NCBI GenBank assembly: GCA_021789975.1
Contig: JAJYIT010000015.1
Coordinates: 1-64,000 of the forward strand
DNA: 64,000 nt
DNA from: Bacteroidota bacterium
Lineage (GTDB): Bacteria > Bacteroidota > Ignavibacteria > Kryptoniales > JAKASW01
Reading direction: 5' to 3'
The translations under genes and the position numbers were made by a program. Shown here piece after piece: positions 26,698 through 36,333 of this stretch (within the stretch, counting starts at the first letter, position 1; each line of letters starts with the position of its first letter). The notes below the pieces were generated by a model, which saw nothing but the letters and a program-made list of their open reading frames with translations, had not been told where the DNA came from and ran no database searches.

Positions 26698-27753
26698 ATG
26701 GCAAAGATCGATTTTGGCGGGACGATTGAAAATATTGTGACGCGGGAGGAGTTCCCGATGTCGAAAGCAAAAGAAGTGTTGAAAAATGAAGTCATTGCCG
26801 TCATCGGCTATGGTGTTCAGGGTCCCGCACAATCCTTGAACATGCGCGACAACGGATTCAATGTGATCGTCGGTCAGCGTAGCGAAACTAAAGATGGTTG
26901 GAACAGGGCTGTTAAAGACGGCTGGATTCCCGGGAAAACGTTGTTCTCAGTCGAGGAGGCTGCACAAAAAGGAACCATTATTCAATACCTGGTTTCAGAT
27001 TCTGCACAGAGGGCGATCTGGCCGAAAGTGAAACCGTATCTCACGAAGGGTAAAGCACTTTATTTTTCGCACGGGTTTTCGATTACATACAAAGACCAAA
27101 CCGGAGTTGTTCCACCGCCGGATATTGATGTAATAATGGTTGCTCCAAAAGGATCAGGAACGAGCGTGCGCCGCAATTACCTGGCAGGATCTGGCATCAA
27201 TTCAAGCTACGCAGTTTTCCAGGATGCAACAGGGAAAGCGACCGAGCGCACTCTGGCAGTGGGGATTGCGATCGGCTCCGGTTATCTATTCCCGACTACC
27301 TTCAAGCAAGAGGTCTACAGCGATCTCACAGGTGAGCGCGGAGTTTTGATGGGAGCACTTGCCGGCATAATGTCCGCTCAATATGAAACCCTGCGGGAAC
27401 ATGGTCACACTCCAAGCGAGGCATTCAATGAAACAGTCGAAGAATTGACACAGAGTCTGATACGCCTGGTAGATGAGAACGGCATGGATTGGATGTACGC
27501 AAATTGCAGCACGACCGCTCAGCGCGGAGCACTGGACTGGCTTCCGAAATTCAAGGCGGCTGTCGCACCGGTGTTCAAGCAATTATATGAGTCTGTTGCA
27601 AGCGGCGCGGAGACCAAAAGGGTTCTGGATTCGACCAGCGGCCCGGACTACAGGGACTCCTTGAACAAAGAGTTGAAGAAAATGCGCGATTCCGAAATGT
27701 GGGCGGCGGGTGCTGCTGTTCGTTCACTCCGACCGCAGAATTGGAAAAACTAA
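26698..27753 (+). CDS. ilvC: Ketol-acid reductoisomerase
   Basis: Converts acetohydroxyacids to dihydroxyacids with NAD(P)H and Mg. The 351 residues begin with the Rossmann segment VIAVIGYGVQGPAQSLNMRDNG; VGQRSE after the second strand is the cofactor-specificity loop, and VAPKGSG, SDLTGERGVLMG and ETVEELTQSL carry metal and substrate residues. It lacks the duplicated C-terminal domain of class II enzymes. ilvD, the next enzyme, is not in this operon or the window. Confidence 0.95.
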   Translation: MAKIDFGGTIENIVTREEFPMSKAKEVLKNEVIAVIGYGVQGPAQSLNMRDNGFNVIVGQRSETKDGWNRAVKDGWIPGKTLFSVEEAAQKGTIIQYLVSDSAQRAIWPKVKPYLTKGKALYFSHGFSITYKDQTGVVPPPDIDVIMVAPKGSGTSVRRNYLAGSGINSSYAVFQDATGKATERTLAVGIAIGSGYLFPTTFKQEVYSDLTGERGVLMGALAGIMSAQYETLREHGHTPSEAFNETVEELTQSLIRLVDENGMDWMYANCSTTAQRGALDWLPKFKAAVAPVFKQLYESVASGAETKRVLDSTSGPDYRDSLNKELKKMRDSEMWAAGAAVRSLRPQNWKN

Positions 27754-27824
27754 GTTGGATTGCACTCAATCGAGTATCAGAAAAATGAACTACACTTTCC
27801 ACGAATTTTTCGTCAGAGGTTGAG

Positions 27825-29432
27825 ATGGAGCACATCTACATTTATGACACGACTCTTCGCGACGGCACACAAGGCGAAGAGATCTCTTTCAGCGTCGAGG
27901 ACAAAATCAAAATAGCTTTGCGACTCGACGCTTTCGGAGTGAACTATATCGAAGGCGGATGGCCGGGTTCTAATCCAAAGGATATGGAGTTCTTCGAGAG
28001 AATGAAGAGCGTGCCGCTGAAAAGGTCGAGGCTCGCCGCTTTCGGCAGTACATGCCGCGCTTCATCAACTCCGGAAACCGATGACAACGTTAACCAACTG
28101 TTGCGAGCTGATACGCCAGCAGTCACGATATTCGGCAAGTCCTGGAATTTGCATGTCGTAGAGGCACTCGGCACGACGCTCGAAAGAAACATCGAGATAA
28201 TTTGCAGCACGGTAAAGTATTTGAAGGCAAATCACAAAGAAGTTATCTACGATGCCGAGCACTTCTTCGATGGATACAAATCCGATCCATCATACGCGGT
28301 TAAGACTATCCAGGCAGCAGAGGCAGGCGGCGCCGATATTGTCGTGTTGTGCGATACGAACGGCGGGAGCATGCCGTACGAGATAGAGACAATTGTAAAA
28401 TCCGCTGCGGAGGCGATCAAAATACCGATTGGAATTCATGCTCACAACGATGCGGAGCTGGCAGTGGCAAACTCGCTGGCCGCCGTAAGAGCCGGTGCAG
28501 TTCACGTACAGGGAACGATAAACGGATTCGGTGAACGATGCGGCAACGCCAATCTGTGTTCGATTATCCCAAACCTGCAGATCAAAATGGGATTTAGTGC
28601 CGTCGCGCCTGAAAGGCTGAGTGCATTGACCGAGCTTTCGAGATTCGTGAGTGAAGTCGCAAATTTGCAGCCGCGCAAGAATCTACCATACGTCGGCCAG
28701 AGCGCCTTCGCCCACAAAGGCGGGATCCATGTAAGCGCCGTTATGAAATCAGCACGCACTTATGAGCACATCGAACCGCAGGTAGTCGGCAACTCACGGC
28801 GCGTTTTGGTGAGCGATCTGTCAGGAAAGAGTAATGTGCTTTACAAGGCGCAAGAACTCGGAATCAAGATCGCCGGCAACAACGGACAGGCAAGCTCGAT
28901 CGTGGGCCAGCTAAAGGCACTGGAGAACGAAGGATATGTCTTCGAAGACGCGGACGCTTCACTCGAGATTCTCATTCGGAAAGAAACCGGTGAGGTGAAA
29001 ATGCCTTTCGAACTCGAATCTTTGCACATAATCATCGAAAAAGATGCGAACGACGGTATTTCACGAACAGTTGCCACTATAAAGCTAAGAGTTGGAGACA
29101 AGATCGAAATGACTGCGTCGGAAGGCAACGGACCAGTGAATGCACTTGACAATGCACTTCGCAAGGCGCTTCTGCAATTCTATCCACAGCTTGCCGAGAC
29201 GAAATTATCGGACTACAAAGTTCGTGTCGTTGATGGTGGCGATGGAACCGCGGCAAAAGTGAGAGTTTTGATAGAGACCACCGACCAGGATTCCAATTGG
29301 GATACGGTCGGCGTGTCCGAAAACATTATCGAGGCGAGCTGGAAAGCGCTCGTTGATTCGATAGTCTACAAAATGATGAAGGATAATGACAGAAGTAAAA
29401 CAAGCAAAAGACACGTGGAGTTGACAAAATGA
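27825..29432 (+). CDS. cimA: (R)-citramalate synthase
   Basis: Condenses pyruvate and acetyl-CoA to citramalate, the threonine-independent entry to isoleucine. The 535-residue protein has YDTTLRDGTQGEEISFSVEDK at residues 6-26 (citramalate-type TQGE instead of LeuA EQSP), the GIHAHNDAELAVANSL metal site and HKGGIHVSAVMK, plus a C-terminal regulatory LeuA domain (about residues 400-530). Distinguishable from the paralogue leuA downstream by these motifs. Its stop overlaps the small ORF that follows. Confidence 0.92.
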   Translation: MEHIYIYDTTLRDGTQGEEISFSVEDKIKIALRLDAFGVNYIEGGWPGSNPKDMEFFERMKSVPLKRSRLAAFGSTCRASSTPETDDNVNQLLRADTPAVTIFGKSWNLHVVEALGTTLERNIEIICSTVKYLKANHKEVIYDAEHFFDGYKSDPSYAVKTIQAAEAGGADIVVLCDTNGGSMPYEIETIVKSAAEAIKIPIGIHAHNDAELAVANSLAAVRAGAVHVQGTINGFGERCGNANLCSIIPNLQIKMGFSAVAPERLSALTELSRFVSEVANLQPRKNLPYVGQSAFAHKGGIHVSAVMKSARTYEHIEPQVVGNSRRVLVSDLSGKSNVLYKAQELGIKIAGNNGQASSIVGQLKALENEGYVFEDADASLEILIRKETGEVKMPFELESLHIIIEKDANDGISRTVATIKLRVGDKIEMTASEGNGPVNALDNALRKALLQFYPQLAETKLSDYKVRVVDGGDGTAAKVRVLIETTDQDSNWDTVGVSENIIEASWKALVDSIVYKMMKDNDRSKTSKRHVELTK

Positions 29433-29659
29433 ACGCCCAGACGAGGATCGCTGTGCTCGAAAAAGCATTGAGCGATGAAATGCAAACGATCAAAGAGTAT
29501 AACGATCATGCCGAAGTAGCCGAGGATGTGGAGACCAAAAAGCTCTTCCGTTCGCTCGCCAGTCAGAAGTACGAACATTATCTGCAGATTGAAAGACATT
29601 TACGGCAGCTAAAAGCAAACAACGACATTACAGATGCCATCAACAGCATGTTCCAATAA
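29429..29659 (+). CDS. Small helical protein between cimA and leuA
   Basis: A 76-residue, all-helical protein coupled by a four-base overlap to cimA. The pattern EKALSDEMQTIKEYNDHAE then SLASQKYEHYLQIERHL, with Glu and His spaced as in ferritin/rubrerythrin helices, suggests half of a four-helix bundle, possibly dimeric and perhaps metal-binding. No family is firmly recognised. Its conservation in position inside a leucine/isoleucine operon is the main hint of a related role. Confidence 0.65.
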   Translation: MNAQTRIAVLEKALSDEMQTIKEYNDHAEVAEDVETKKLFRSLASQKYEHYLQIERHLRQLKANNDITDAINSMFQ

Positions 29660-29686
29660 GAGCATGTAGAGGGAAGGAGTGACGTT

Positions 29687-31246
29687 ATGAAGGAGAACAT
29701 ATATATTTTCGACACCACGCTGCGCGACGGAGAACAGTCACCGGGATGCAGCATGAACCCGAAGGAAAAGGTCAAGATGGCACGGCAGCTCGAGGCACTC
29801 AACGTCGATGTCATCGAAGCAGGATTCCCGATCGCATCTGAAGGTGATTTCGAAGCTGTCAGGGAAATCGCACGCTCGGTGAAAGGCCCCACCATTGCCG
29901 GACTCTCCCGCGCTACGCCGGTTGATATTGATCGCGCTTACGAGGCTCTCCAATACGCTTCCAAGGCAAGAATACATACGTTCATTGCCACCAGCGACAT
30001 CCATCTGAAGTACAAATTAAAGAAGTCCCGTGAGGAAGTGCTTGAGCAATCCATCAAGGCGGTTGAACATGCGAAGCGGCTCACCCAGGACGTCGAGTTC
30101 AGCTGTGAAGATGCGAGCAGGACAGACATCGACTACCTTTGCAGGGTAATTGAGGCCGTCATTGCGGCAGGTGCGACCGTTGTCAACCTCCCGGACACCG
30201 TAGGTTATGCAATACCTTCAGAGTATGGAGACCTCATCAAGACGATCCGCGAACGCGTCAAGAACATCGGCAACACGGTGCTTAGTGTTCACTGCCATAA
30301 TGACCTCGGGTTGGCAGTGGCAAATTCCATCGCTGCAGTCATGAACGGCGCCCGCCAGGTAGAATGCACGATCAACGGAATAGGCGAACGTGCAGGCAAT
30401 GCTTCGCTTGAAGAGTTTGTGATGGCGCTGCGCACCAGACCCGACTCACTTCCCTTCCAAACCGGCGTGATTGCAGAAGAGATATATAAATCAAGCAGAC
30501 TTCTCTCCAGCCTTACCGGCATGATGGTACAGCGCAACAAGGCGATCGTTGGAGCCAACGCATTCTCCCACGAGGCAGGCATCCATCAGGACGGAATAAT
30601 CAAGAGTCGAATGACCTATGAGATAATGACGCCTGAATCTGTCGGGATAAAACATTCCACGCTGGTTCTCGGAAAACATTCCGGCAGGCATGCGCTCAAG
30701 AAGAGATTCGAAGAACTCGGATACTCACTCTCTACTGAAGAGCTTGACAATGTCTACCGCGAATTCACCGGACTGGCAGACAAGAAGAAAGAGATACTTG
30801 ACGACGACCTTGTCGCAATATTGAACAACGAAGTTGAGAAAGACGAATTCAGTTACGTGCTCGCAAGCCTCCAGGTTATGACTGGCACTGGAGTGAGATC
30901 CACCGCCGTGCTTGAATTATCCGACGGGCGACAGAGCCACGTGGATTCTGCGACCGGCGATGGGCCAGTAGATGCGGCATACAAAGCGATTGAGAGAATT
31001 ACGAAGATGAACGGCCAGCTGGTTGATTACACCATCAGCTCCGTGACGTGGGGCGGCGATGCAGTTGGCGAGGTCTTCGTGAAAGTAATCTTCAACGATG
31101 TTGTCTTTACCGGACATGCCGCGAGCACAGACATAGTTACCGGGAGCGTCGACGCATACCTGCAAGCGGTCAATCGCGCCCTTTCAGCAAGAGCGGCAAA
31201 ATCGGCAGATGATGAGATTGTAAGAAACCAGGCAAATGCAGTATAG
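29687..31246 (+). CDS. leuA: 2-Isopropylmalate synthase
   Basis: First committed step of leucine synthesis from 2-oxoisovalerate and acetyl-CoA. The 519-residue length is standard. [21 protein letters not shown] (metal Asp, substrate Arg) is LeuA-type, [18 protein letters not shown] carries the metal histidines, [12 protein letters not shown] the acetyl-CoA loop, and [15 protein letters not shown] begins the C-terminal allosteric domain. A GGAAGGAG site precedes the ATG. Confidence 0.96.
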   Translation: MKENIYIFDTTLRDGEQSPGCSMNPKEKVKMARQLEALNVDVIEAGFPIASEGDFEAVREIARSVKGPTIAGLSRATPVDIDRAYEALQYASKARIHTFIATSDIHLKYKLKKSREEVLEQSIKAVEHAKRLTQDVEFSCEDASRTDIDYLCRVIEAVIAAGATVVNLPDTVGYAIPSEYGDLIKTIRERVKNIGNTVLSVHCHNDLGLAVANSIAAVMNGARQVECTINGIGERAGNASLEEFVMALRTRPDSLPFQTGVIAEEIYKSSRLLSSLTGMMVQRNKAIVGANAFSHEAGIHQDGIIKSRMTYEIMTPESVGIKHSTLVLGKHSGRHALKKRFEELGYSLSTEELDNVYREFTGLADKKKEILDDDLVAILNNEVEKDEFSYVLASLQVMTGTGVRSTAVLELSDGRQSHVDSATGDGPVDAAYKAIERITKMNGQLVDYTISSVTWGGDAVGEVFVKVIFNDVVFTGHAASTDIVTGSVDAYLQAVNRALSARAAKSADDEIVRNQANAV

Positions 31247-31291
31247 CAAAAAAGAATAACGGAGTAATAAGAAGCTGAGAGATAGTGATGA

Positions 31292-31370
31292 GATGCCGGA
31301 TTCCGACTTTTTTCGGTTGCCTAATCCCAGTCACGAGTCGGGCAACGACTCATTTCAGCAAGACGGCATC
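31292..31370 (+). repeat. Nested hairpin in the leuA-leuC gap
   Basis: GATGCCG (31292-31298) and CGGCATC (31364-31370) are perfect inverted copies enclosing a second perfect hairpin, GAGTCG/CGACTC (31335-31340 / 31346-31351) with a GGCAA loop. It fills most of the 178-nt gap and could be a processing or partial-termination site that lowers leuCD expression. Confidence 0.45.
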
Positions 31371-31424
31371 GGATACGAAATCATTGTAGAAACTAAACTC
31401 TAAGAACCCAGGAATTACACGATC

Positions 31425-32723
31425 ATGTCAATGACAATAACAGAGAAAATTCTTGCCGGTCACTCGGGCAGGGACAAAGTCACTCCGGGCGAAAACGTTT
31501 GGGTCGACGTCGATATCCTGATGACCCATGACGTCACCGGCCCAGGCACAATTTCAATTTTCAAGGAAGAATTCGGCAAAGAAGCAAAGGTGTGGGACCG
31601 CGACAAAGTTGTGGTGATACCCGATCATTACATCTTCACTGAAGACCAGCATGCAAAGCGAAACGTCGTCTTTCTGCGAGACTTCGTAAAGGATCAGAGG
31701 ATCGATAACTTCTATGACGTCGGCACATCCGATTACAAAGGTGTGTGCCATGTTGCACTACCCGAAGAAGGATACACACGGCCAGGAGAAGTCTTGTTCG
31801 GGACCGATTCGCATACATGCACTGCGGGCGCCTTCGGAGAGTTCGCAACGGGGATCGGGAACACCGATGCCGCCTTCATTCTCGGAACCGGGAAACTCTG
31901 GGTTAAAGTGCCGCAAACCATGCGGTTCGTCTTCGACGGCGAATTGCCGGAATATCTGATGGCGAAAGATCTTATCCTCCGAATTATCGGTGACATCGGA
32001 GTAGACGGTGCGTCTTATGCCGCAATGGAATTTGCGGGAGATGCCGTTCACGGTTTGAACATCGAGGAGCGGATGACACTGTGCAATATGGTCATAGAGG
32101 CCGGCGGAAAGAACGGAGTCATCGCGCCGGACCAGACCACCATCGACTTTGTGAAGAGTCGAAGCGAGAAAAATTTCACCCCGGTTCAAAACGACCCGGA
32201 TGCGAGGTTCGCGCTGGAGAAGAAATTCGACGTGTCGAAAATAACCCCGTTGGTTGCGAAACCTCACTCACCGGAAAATGTCGAAGCAGCTGAAAACCTT
32301 TCCGACGTTATAGTCGACCGGGTTTACATCGGTTCATGCACCGGCGGAAAGTTGACCGACTTCAGAGCTGCTGCACGCGTTCTCGACGGTAGGAAAACCG
32401 CGGTAGATACTTTCATAGTCCCGGCAACAACAGACGTTGCCAGAGGCTTGCGCGAATACAAACTCAACGGAAAGACTCTTCTCCAAATTTTCGAGGAAGC
32501 AGGCTGCAGAATTGGAAACGCAAGCTGCGGAGCATGCCTCGGAGGACCGGACGATACTTTCGGCAGGTTGAATGGCCAGGAGATCTGCCTTTCAACCACC
32601 AATCGTAATTTCCCCGGTCGAATGGGTTCCAAGAAAGCACAGGTCTACCTGGCTTCCCCGCTCACCGCGGCAGCTACTGCCATAACTGGAAAAATTACGG
32701 ACCCACGAAAATATCTTGCTTGA
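31425..32723 (+). CDS. leuC: 3-Isopropylmalate dehydratase large subunit
   Basis: Iron-sulfur isomerase of the leucine pathway. In 432 residues the cluster cysteines are in GSCTGGK (about residue 305) and CGACLGGP (about residues 366-373), and GTDSHTCTAGAFGEFATGIG carries active-site residues. The length fits the compact HacA/LeuC2 type. LeuC and LeuD are encoded consecutively. Confidence 0.94.
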   Translation: MSMTITEKILAGHSGRDKVTPGENVWVDVDILMTHDVTGPGTISIFKEEFGKEAKVWDRDKVVVIPDHYIFTEDQHAKRNVVFLRDFVKDQRIDNFYDVGTSDYKGVCHVALPEEGYTRPGEVLFGTDSHTCTAGAFGEFATGIGNTDAAFILGTGKLWVKVPQTMRFVFDGELPEYLMAKDLILRIIGDIGVDGASYAAMEFAGDAVHGLNIEERMTLCNMVIEAGGKNGVIAPDQTTIDFVKSRSEKNFTPVQNDPDARFALEKKFDVSKITPLVAKPHSPENVEAAENLSDVIVDRVYIGSCTGGKLTDFRAAARVLDGRKTAVDTFIVPATTDVARGLREYKLNGKTLLQIFEEAGCRIGNASCGACLGGPDDTFGRLNGQEICLSTTNRNFPGRMGSKKAQVYLASPLTAAATAITGKITDPRKYLA

Positions 32724-32777
32724 AATGATGGTTTCAAAGAGTATAACGAAATACATCCAGAGTCCAACAGTGGTTTT

Positions 32778-32799
32778 ACTACGTGGGACTCCACGTAGT
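32778..32799 (+). repeat. Perfect 9-bp hairpin in the leuC-leuD gap
   Basis: ACTACGTGG, loop GACT, CCACGTAGT form a perfect 9-bp stem in the 150-nt gap. No U-tract follows. It may stabilise or process the polycistronic mRNA. Confidence 0.5.
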
Positions 32800-32873
32800 C
32801 GCTGTGCGAGGTTGCGAAACTGAAAGTACTATCAGCGGAGTTTAAAGACTACAAGTCAGGAGATTTACAGACA

Positions 32874-33479
32874 ATGCCAGGAAGCAAAATTATTGGAAAA
32901 GTATATGTTGTCGGTGACAATGTCGACACAGACCAAATCATACCCGCGAAGCACCTTGTTTACGACACGCATTCTCCCGAGGAGAGGAAACTCTTCGGTA
33001 AGTATGCGATGAGCGGAGTGCCGGAAGACAGATCAGGACTACCGGAAGGAAGTGTGAAATTCGTAGACGAAGGTAAATACGAGTCCGTCTTCAACATAAT
33101 TGTCGGGGGCAAGAACTTCGGTTGCGGTTCGTCAAGAGAGCACGCGCCGTTGGCACTTCAGGTTGCGGGTGTAGCAGCTGTTGTTGCTCAGACCTACGCT
33201 CGGATATTCTACCGGAATTCTGTAGACGGCGGATTCGTGATGCCGCTTGAATCGGTGGACAATATATTCAAGTCATTCGCCACCGGCGATCAAGTTGAGA
33301 TAGATCTTGATGCAAACAAAATCACGGACATAAGAACTGGAAAATCATTTGGGCTGCGATCACTAGGCGATGCGGCGGACATCATTCACGCAGGCGGACT
33401 CTTTGCCTACGCAAGAAAGATCGGGATGATCAAAGAATCGGACAAGACTGCGACAAAGAAAGTGGGCGCTAATGTTTAA
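32874..33479 (+). CDS. leuD: 3-Isopropylmalate dehydratase small subunit
   Basis: Swivel-domain partner of LeuC. The 201-residue protein has DNVDTDQIIPAKHL (about residues 15-28) and NFGCGSSREHAPLAL (about residues 81-95), the family signatures binding the substrate. Slightly longer than the about 165 residues of compact LeuD, with a basic C-terminal tail. The stop overlaps leuB by eight bases. Confidence 0.95.
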   Translation: MPGSKIIGKVYVVGDNVDTDQIIPAKHLVYDTHSPEERKLFGKYAMSGVPEDRSGLPEGSVKFVDEGKYESVFNIIVGGKNFGCGSSREHAPLALQVAGVAAVVAQTYARIFYRNSVDGGFVMPLESVDNIFKSFATGDQVEIDLDANKITDIRTGKSFGLRSLGDAADIIHAGGLFAYARKIGMIKESDKTATKKVGANV

Positions 33480-34539
33480 GATCGCAGTAATACCGGGCGA
33501 CGGTATAGGCACGGAAGTCACTTCACAGGCGGTTCGAATCCTAAAGAAGGCATCCCGCATATTAAACGAGCAAATCGATTTCGTCGATCTGAAGGCCGGC
33601 GGTATTGCTATAGACACCTTCGGCAAACCACTCCCGGAGCAAACGCTTTCTACCGCTCTGGCGTGCGACGCTGTACTTCTCGGAGCCGTGGGCGGTCCAA
33701 AGTGGGATAATTTGCCGTACGAGTTGAAGCCGGAGCAGGCACTCCTCGGTCTGCGCAAATCTCTGGAGCTGTATGCGAATATCAGACCTGCAATTATGTT
33801 CGATGCTCTGACCGCTTCTTCCTCTTTGAAACCGGATATCGTTAAGGGAATAGACATGGTCGTCGTCAGGGAATTGACGGGTGGAATCTACTTTGGCCGG
33901 CCCGCTGGAATACTTGAGGAAGACGGGATCCGTCGTGGTGTAAACACAATGACGTACTCGGAGCCCGAGATTGAAAGGATCACCCACACGGCATTCAAGC
34001 TGGCAAAATCGAGGAACAAACACGTCACTTCCGTGGATAAGGCAAACATTCTCCATACATCCATGCTATGGCGAGAGATAGTCAACAAAGTTGCGAAGGA
34101 AAATTATTCCGATGTCCGTCTCGACCATATGTACGTCGACAATGCTTCGATGCAGCTGATTCGAAACCCTAAGCAATTCGATGTGATACTAACCGAGAAT
34201 ATGTTCGGAGACATACTGAGCGATGAAGCGTCGATGCTGACAGGCTCGATCGGAATGCTTCCGTCTGCAAGCATTGGCGGCAAGCACGCCCTCTATGAAC
34301 CTGTGCACGGCAGTGCTCCCGATATCGCCGGCAGAGGATTGGCAAACCCCGTCGCAAGTATACTCTCAGCGGCGATGCTGCTTGAATATTCTATCAAACA
34401 GAAAGAGCTTGCGAGAAAGATATTCCAGGCAGCCGAGAAAGTGCTGAACGAAGGTTACAGGACGGCAGACATCGCAACGGATGGCACGACCAGACTAACG
34501 ACCGAGCAGATGGGCGAGAAGATAGAAGCTGCTATCTAA
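33472..34539 (+). CDS. leuB: 3-Isopropylmalate dehydrogenase
   Basis: NAD-dependent oxidative decarboxylase of the leucine pathway. The 355 residues show [16 protein letters not shown] at the N-terminus, the [14 protein letters not shown] loop, [16 protein letters not shown] and the [25 protein letters not shown] signature with metal aspartates, and [20 protein letters not shown]. Last cistron of the operon; ilvD and ilvE are not in the window. Confidence 0.96.
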   Translation: MFKIAVIPGDGIGTEVTSQAVRILKKASRILNEQIDFVDLKAGGIAIDTFGKPLPEQTLSTALACDAVLLGAVGGPKWDNLPYELKPEQALLGLRKSLELYANIRPAIMFDALTASSSLKPDIVKGIDMVVVRELTGGIYFGRPAGILEEDGIRRGVNTMTYSEPEIERITHTAFKLAKSRNKHVTSVDKANILHTSMLWREIVNKVAKENYSDVRLDHMYVDNASMQLIRNPKQFDVILTENMFGDILSDEASMLTGSIGMLPSASIGGKHALYEPVHGSAPDIAGRGLANPVASILSAAMLLEYSIKQKELARKIFQAAEKVLNEGYRTADIATDGTTRLTTEQMGEKIEAAI

Positions 34540-34836
34540 ATTAAAGTCAGCTTCTGGGGTGGACTGCAGCATACGAAGGTACCCCCTGCCATCCTACCAA
34601 TAACTATGTAAGAACAATGGAGCTATTTGCCGGGGCAAAGTCCAAGATTGACCAAGGCAAACAAAATCCTCATGTCGAAGAAGGTCAAGTCAACGGAGCT
34701 TTCACCGAGATGGAGAGCCTCGATCCGGGACAAGAAGATGGGTCTTTGTAATTTTCTCCTGCCATAGAGGCAGAACAATTTTTCATTGCGTCAGTTGCAA
34801 CCTTCCACGCAAAGCCTTTATATTGTCAGGTTCTAA
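34540..34836 (+). promoter_or_regulatory. Gap before spmA with a probable promoter
   Basis: TTGCAA (34795-34800), an 18-nt spacer and TATATT (34819-34824, in TATATTG, close to the Bacteroidota TAnnTTTG -10) form a plausible promoter for spmAB. A 44-codon open frame (34617-34751) lies upstream but lacks a ribosome site and any family resemblance, so it is not called. Confidence 0.45.
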
Positions 34837-35784
34837 ATGCTAAACTACGTCTGGATCGCACTCGTTGCCATAGGGGTTATTGCAGCCGCTTCAAGTGACA
34901 TCTACGATGCCTCAACAAACAGGTACCGTAATGGCGAATGGTTCGAAGTCAGGTATGACAGTATCTCCGCCGAGGCAGGGACGGTCTCTTTCACGAAAGA
35001 GTATTTCGACCACTTCTATGACGTAAACATGGGGGGGTCGGACACGCTTGTCTTCCCCGCTACTTTAAGCTCAGATTCTGTTAGGATCACGCTCGGCGCA
35101 GAGACGCCGGAAATCTGGACAACGATTGCAAAGACTGCGGGCAGCGAGAAGAGGTTAGATGCGGTCATCAGGAGACACACGGATGGATATTTATTCGTTG
35201 TCTTTCCGATTACGTCTCTTGTCAGAACGAAGGCCGTCCTCGATGCCGTAATAAGTTACAGCTCACTCGCGGTAACGATTTCCCTTGCGCTTATCGGTGT
35301 CATGGCATTCTGGCTCGGCATAATGAAACTTGGAGAGGATAGCGGGCTCATCAACATAATTGCCAGGGTCATGAAACCCGTAATGGCCAGAATTTTCCCC
35401 GAGATACCACCCGATCATCCCGCAATCGGGGCGATGATAATGAACATCGCCGCCAACATGCTCGGACTCAACAACGCGGCAACACCTCTCGGACTGAAAG
35501 CGATGGAAGAGCTGGAGAAGTTAAACCCGAACAAGGGTACCGCGAGCAACGCAATGGTGACTTTTCTCGTGATAAATACCGGCGGCCTTACGATTATCCC
35601 GGCAACGGCTATTGCAATCAGGGCAGCTCTCGGTTCTAAAGATCCGACTGTCATTCTGATGACGTCGTTCTTCGGAGCCGGGCTCGCAACGATCGCAGGA
35701 ATTGCGGCAGCAAAAATTCTTCAGAGGCTGAAGCCATACAGAATCGAAAAAGTAGCGAAAGCTGCGGAAGCGGAGAACAAATGA
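34837..35784 (+). CDS. spmA: SpmA-like membrane protein with N-terminal extension
   Basis: A nucleoside-recognition (Gate) domain membrane protein of 315 residues. The SpmA core occupies about residues 140-310 (FWLGIMKLGEDSGLINIIARVM, NMLGLNNAATPLGLKAMEEL, MVTFLVINTGGLTIIPATAIAIR). Residues 20-120 form a polar, probably extracytoplasmic insert absent from the about 196-residue Bacillus protein. SpmA/SpmB are known for spore dehydration but occur in many non-sporulating bacteria, where their role is unknown. Overlaps spmB by four bases. Confidence 0.85.
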   Translation: MLNYVWIALVAIGVIAAASSDIYDASTNRYRNGEWFEVRYDSISAEAGTVSFTKEYFDHFYDVNMGGSDTLVFPATLSSDSVRITLGAETPEIWTTIAKTAGSEKRLDAVIRRHTDGYLFVVFPITSLVRTKAVLDAVISYSSLAVTISLALIGVMAFWLGIMKLGEDSGLINIIARVMKPVMARIFPEIPPDHPAIGAMIMNIAANMLGLNNAATPLGLKAMEELEKLNPNKGTASNAMVTFLVINTGGLTIIPATAIAIRAALGSKDPTVILMTSFFGAGLATIAGIAAAKILQRLKPYRIEKVAKAAEAENK

Positions 35785-36317
35785 TCAAAGAGATTTTCGA
35801 GGCCATCTCGGTCCTCGCGATTCCGCTTATCATTCTCGGGTTCGTCGCCTTTGCAACGAAGAAGAAAGTGCCTGTTTATGAGTCTTTTGTGACCGGAGCA
35901 AAAGGAGGCTTCGAAGTAGCTGTCAAGATTATTCCGTACTTGGTGGCTATGCTTGTCGCCATAGGTATATTCCGGGCAAGTGGAGCGATGGATTTGCTCG
36001 TGAAGGGCCTTTCTCCTTTGGCCCATCTTATCGGGATGCCGCCGCAAGTTTTACCAATGGCAATTCTCCGCCCACTTAGCGGGAGCGGATCGATGGGTCT
36101 CATGACCGACATCATGAAGAGATACGGCACGGATTCATTCATCGGGGTGCTGGTGTCGACGATGTACGGCAGCAGCGAAACAACTTTTTACGTGTTGGCC
36201 GTTTATTTTGGCGCTGTCAATATTTACAAGACGAGGCACGCAGTAGCCGCCGGTCTGATCGCGGATGTCGTCGGTATGCTTGGCGCCCTCCTCATTTGCA
36301 AAATACTGTTTCACTGA
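35781..36317 (+). CDS. spmB: SpmB-like membrane protein
   Basis: The 178-residue partner of SpmA, with FVTGAKGGFEVAVKIIPYLVAMLVAIGIFR, LRPLSGSGSMGLMTDIMKRYG and STMYGSSETTFYVLAVYFG, the family's signature helices and re-entrant GSGS loop. The pair probably forms one inner-membrane complex. No sporulation gene is nearby, and the context (electron-transfer and envelope proteins) gives no function. Confidence 0.88.
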   Translation: MIKEIFEAISVLAIPLIILGFVAFATKKKVPVYESFVTGAKGGFEVAVKIIPYLVAMLVAIGIFRASGAMDLLVKGLSPLAHLIGMPPQVLPMAILRPLSGSGSMGLMTDIMKRYGTDSFIGVLVSTMYGSSETTFYVLAVYFGAVNIYKTRHAVAAGLIADVVGMLGALLICKILFH

Positions 36318-36333
36318 TCAAAGACGGTCGTGC

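Noticed and set aside
34617-34751. A 44-codon frame upstream of spmA
   Set aside because: No ribosome site and no similarity; could be chance in a 297-nt gap.
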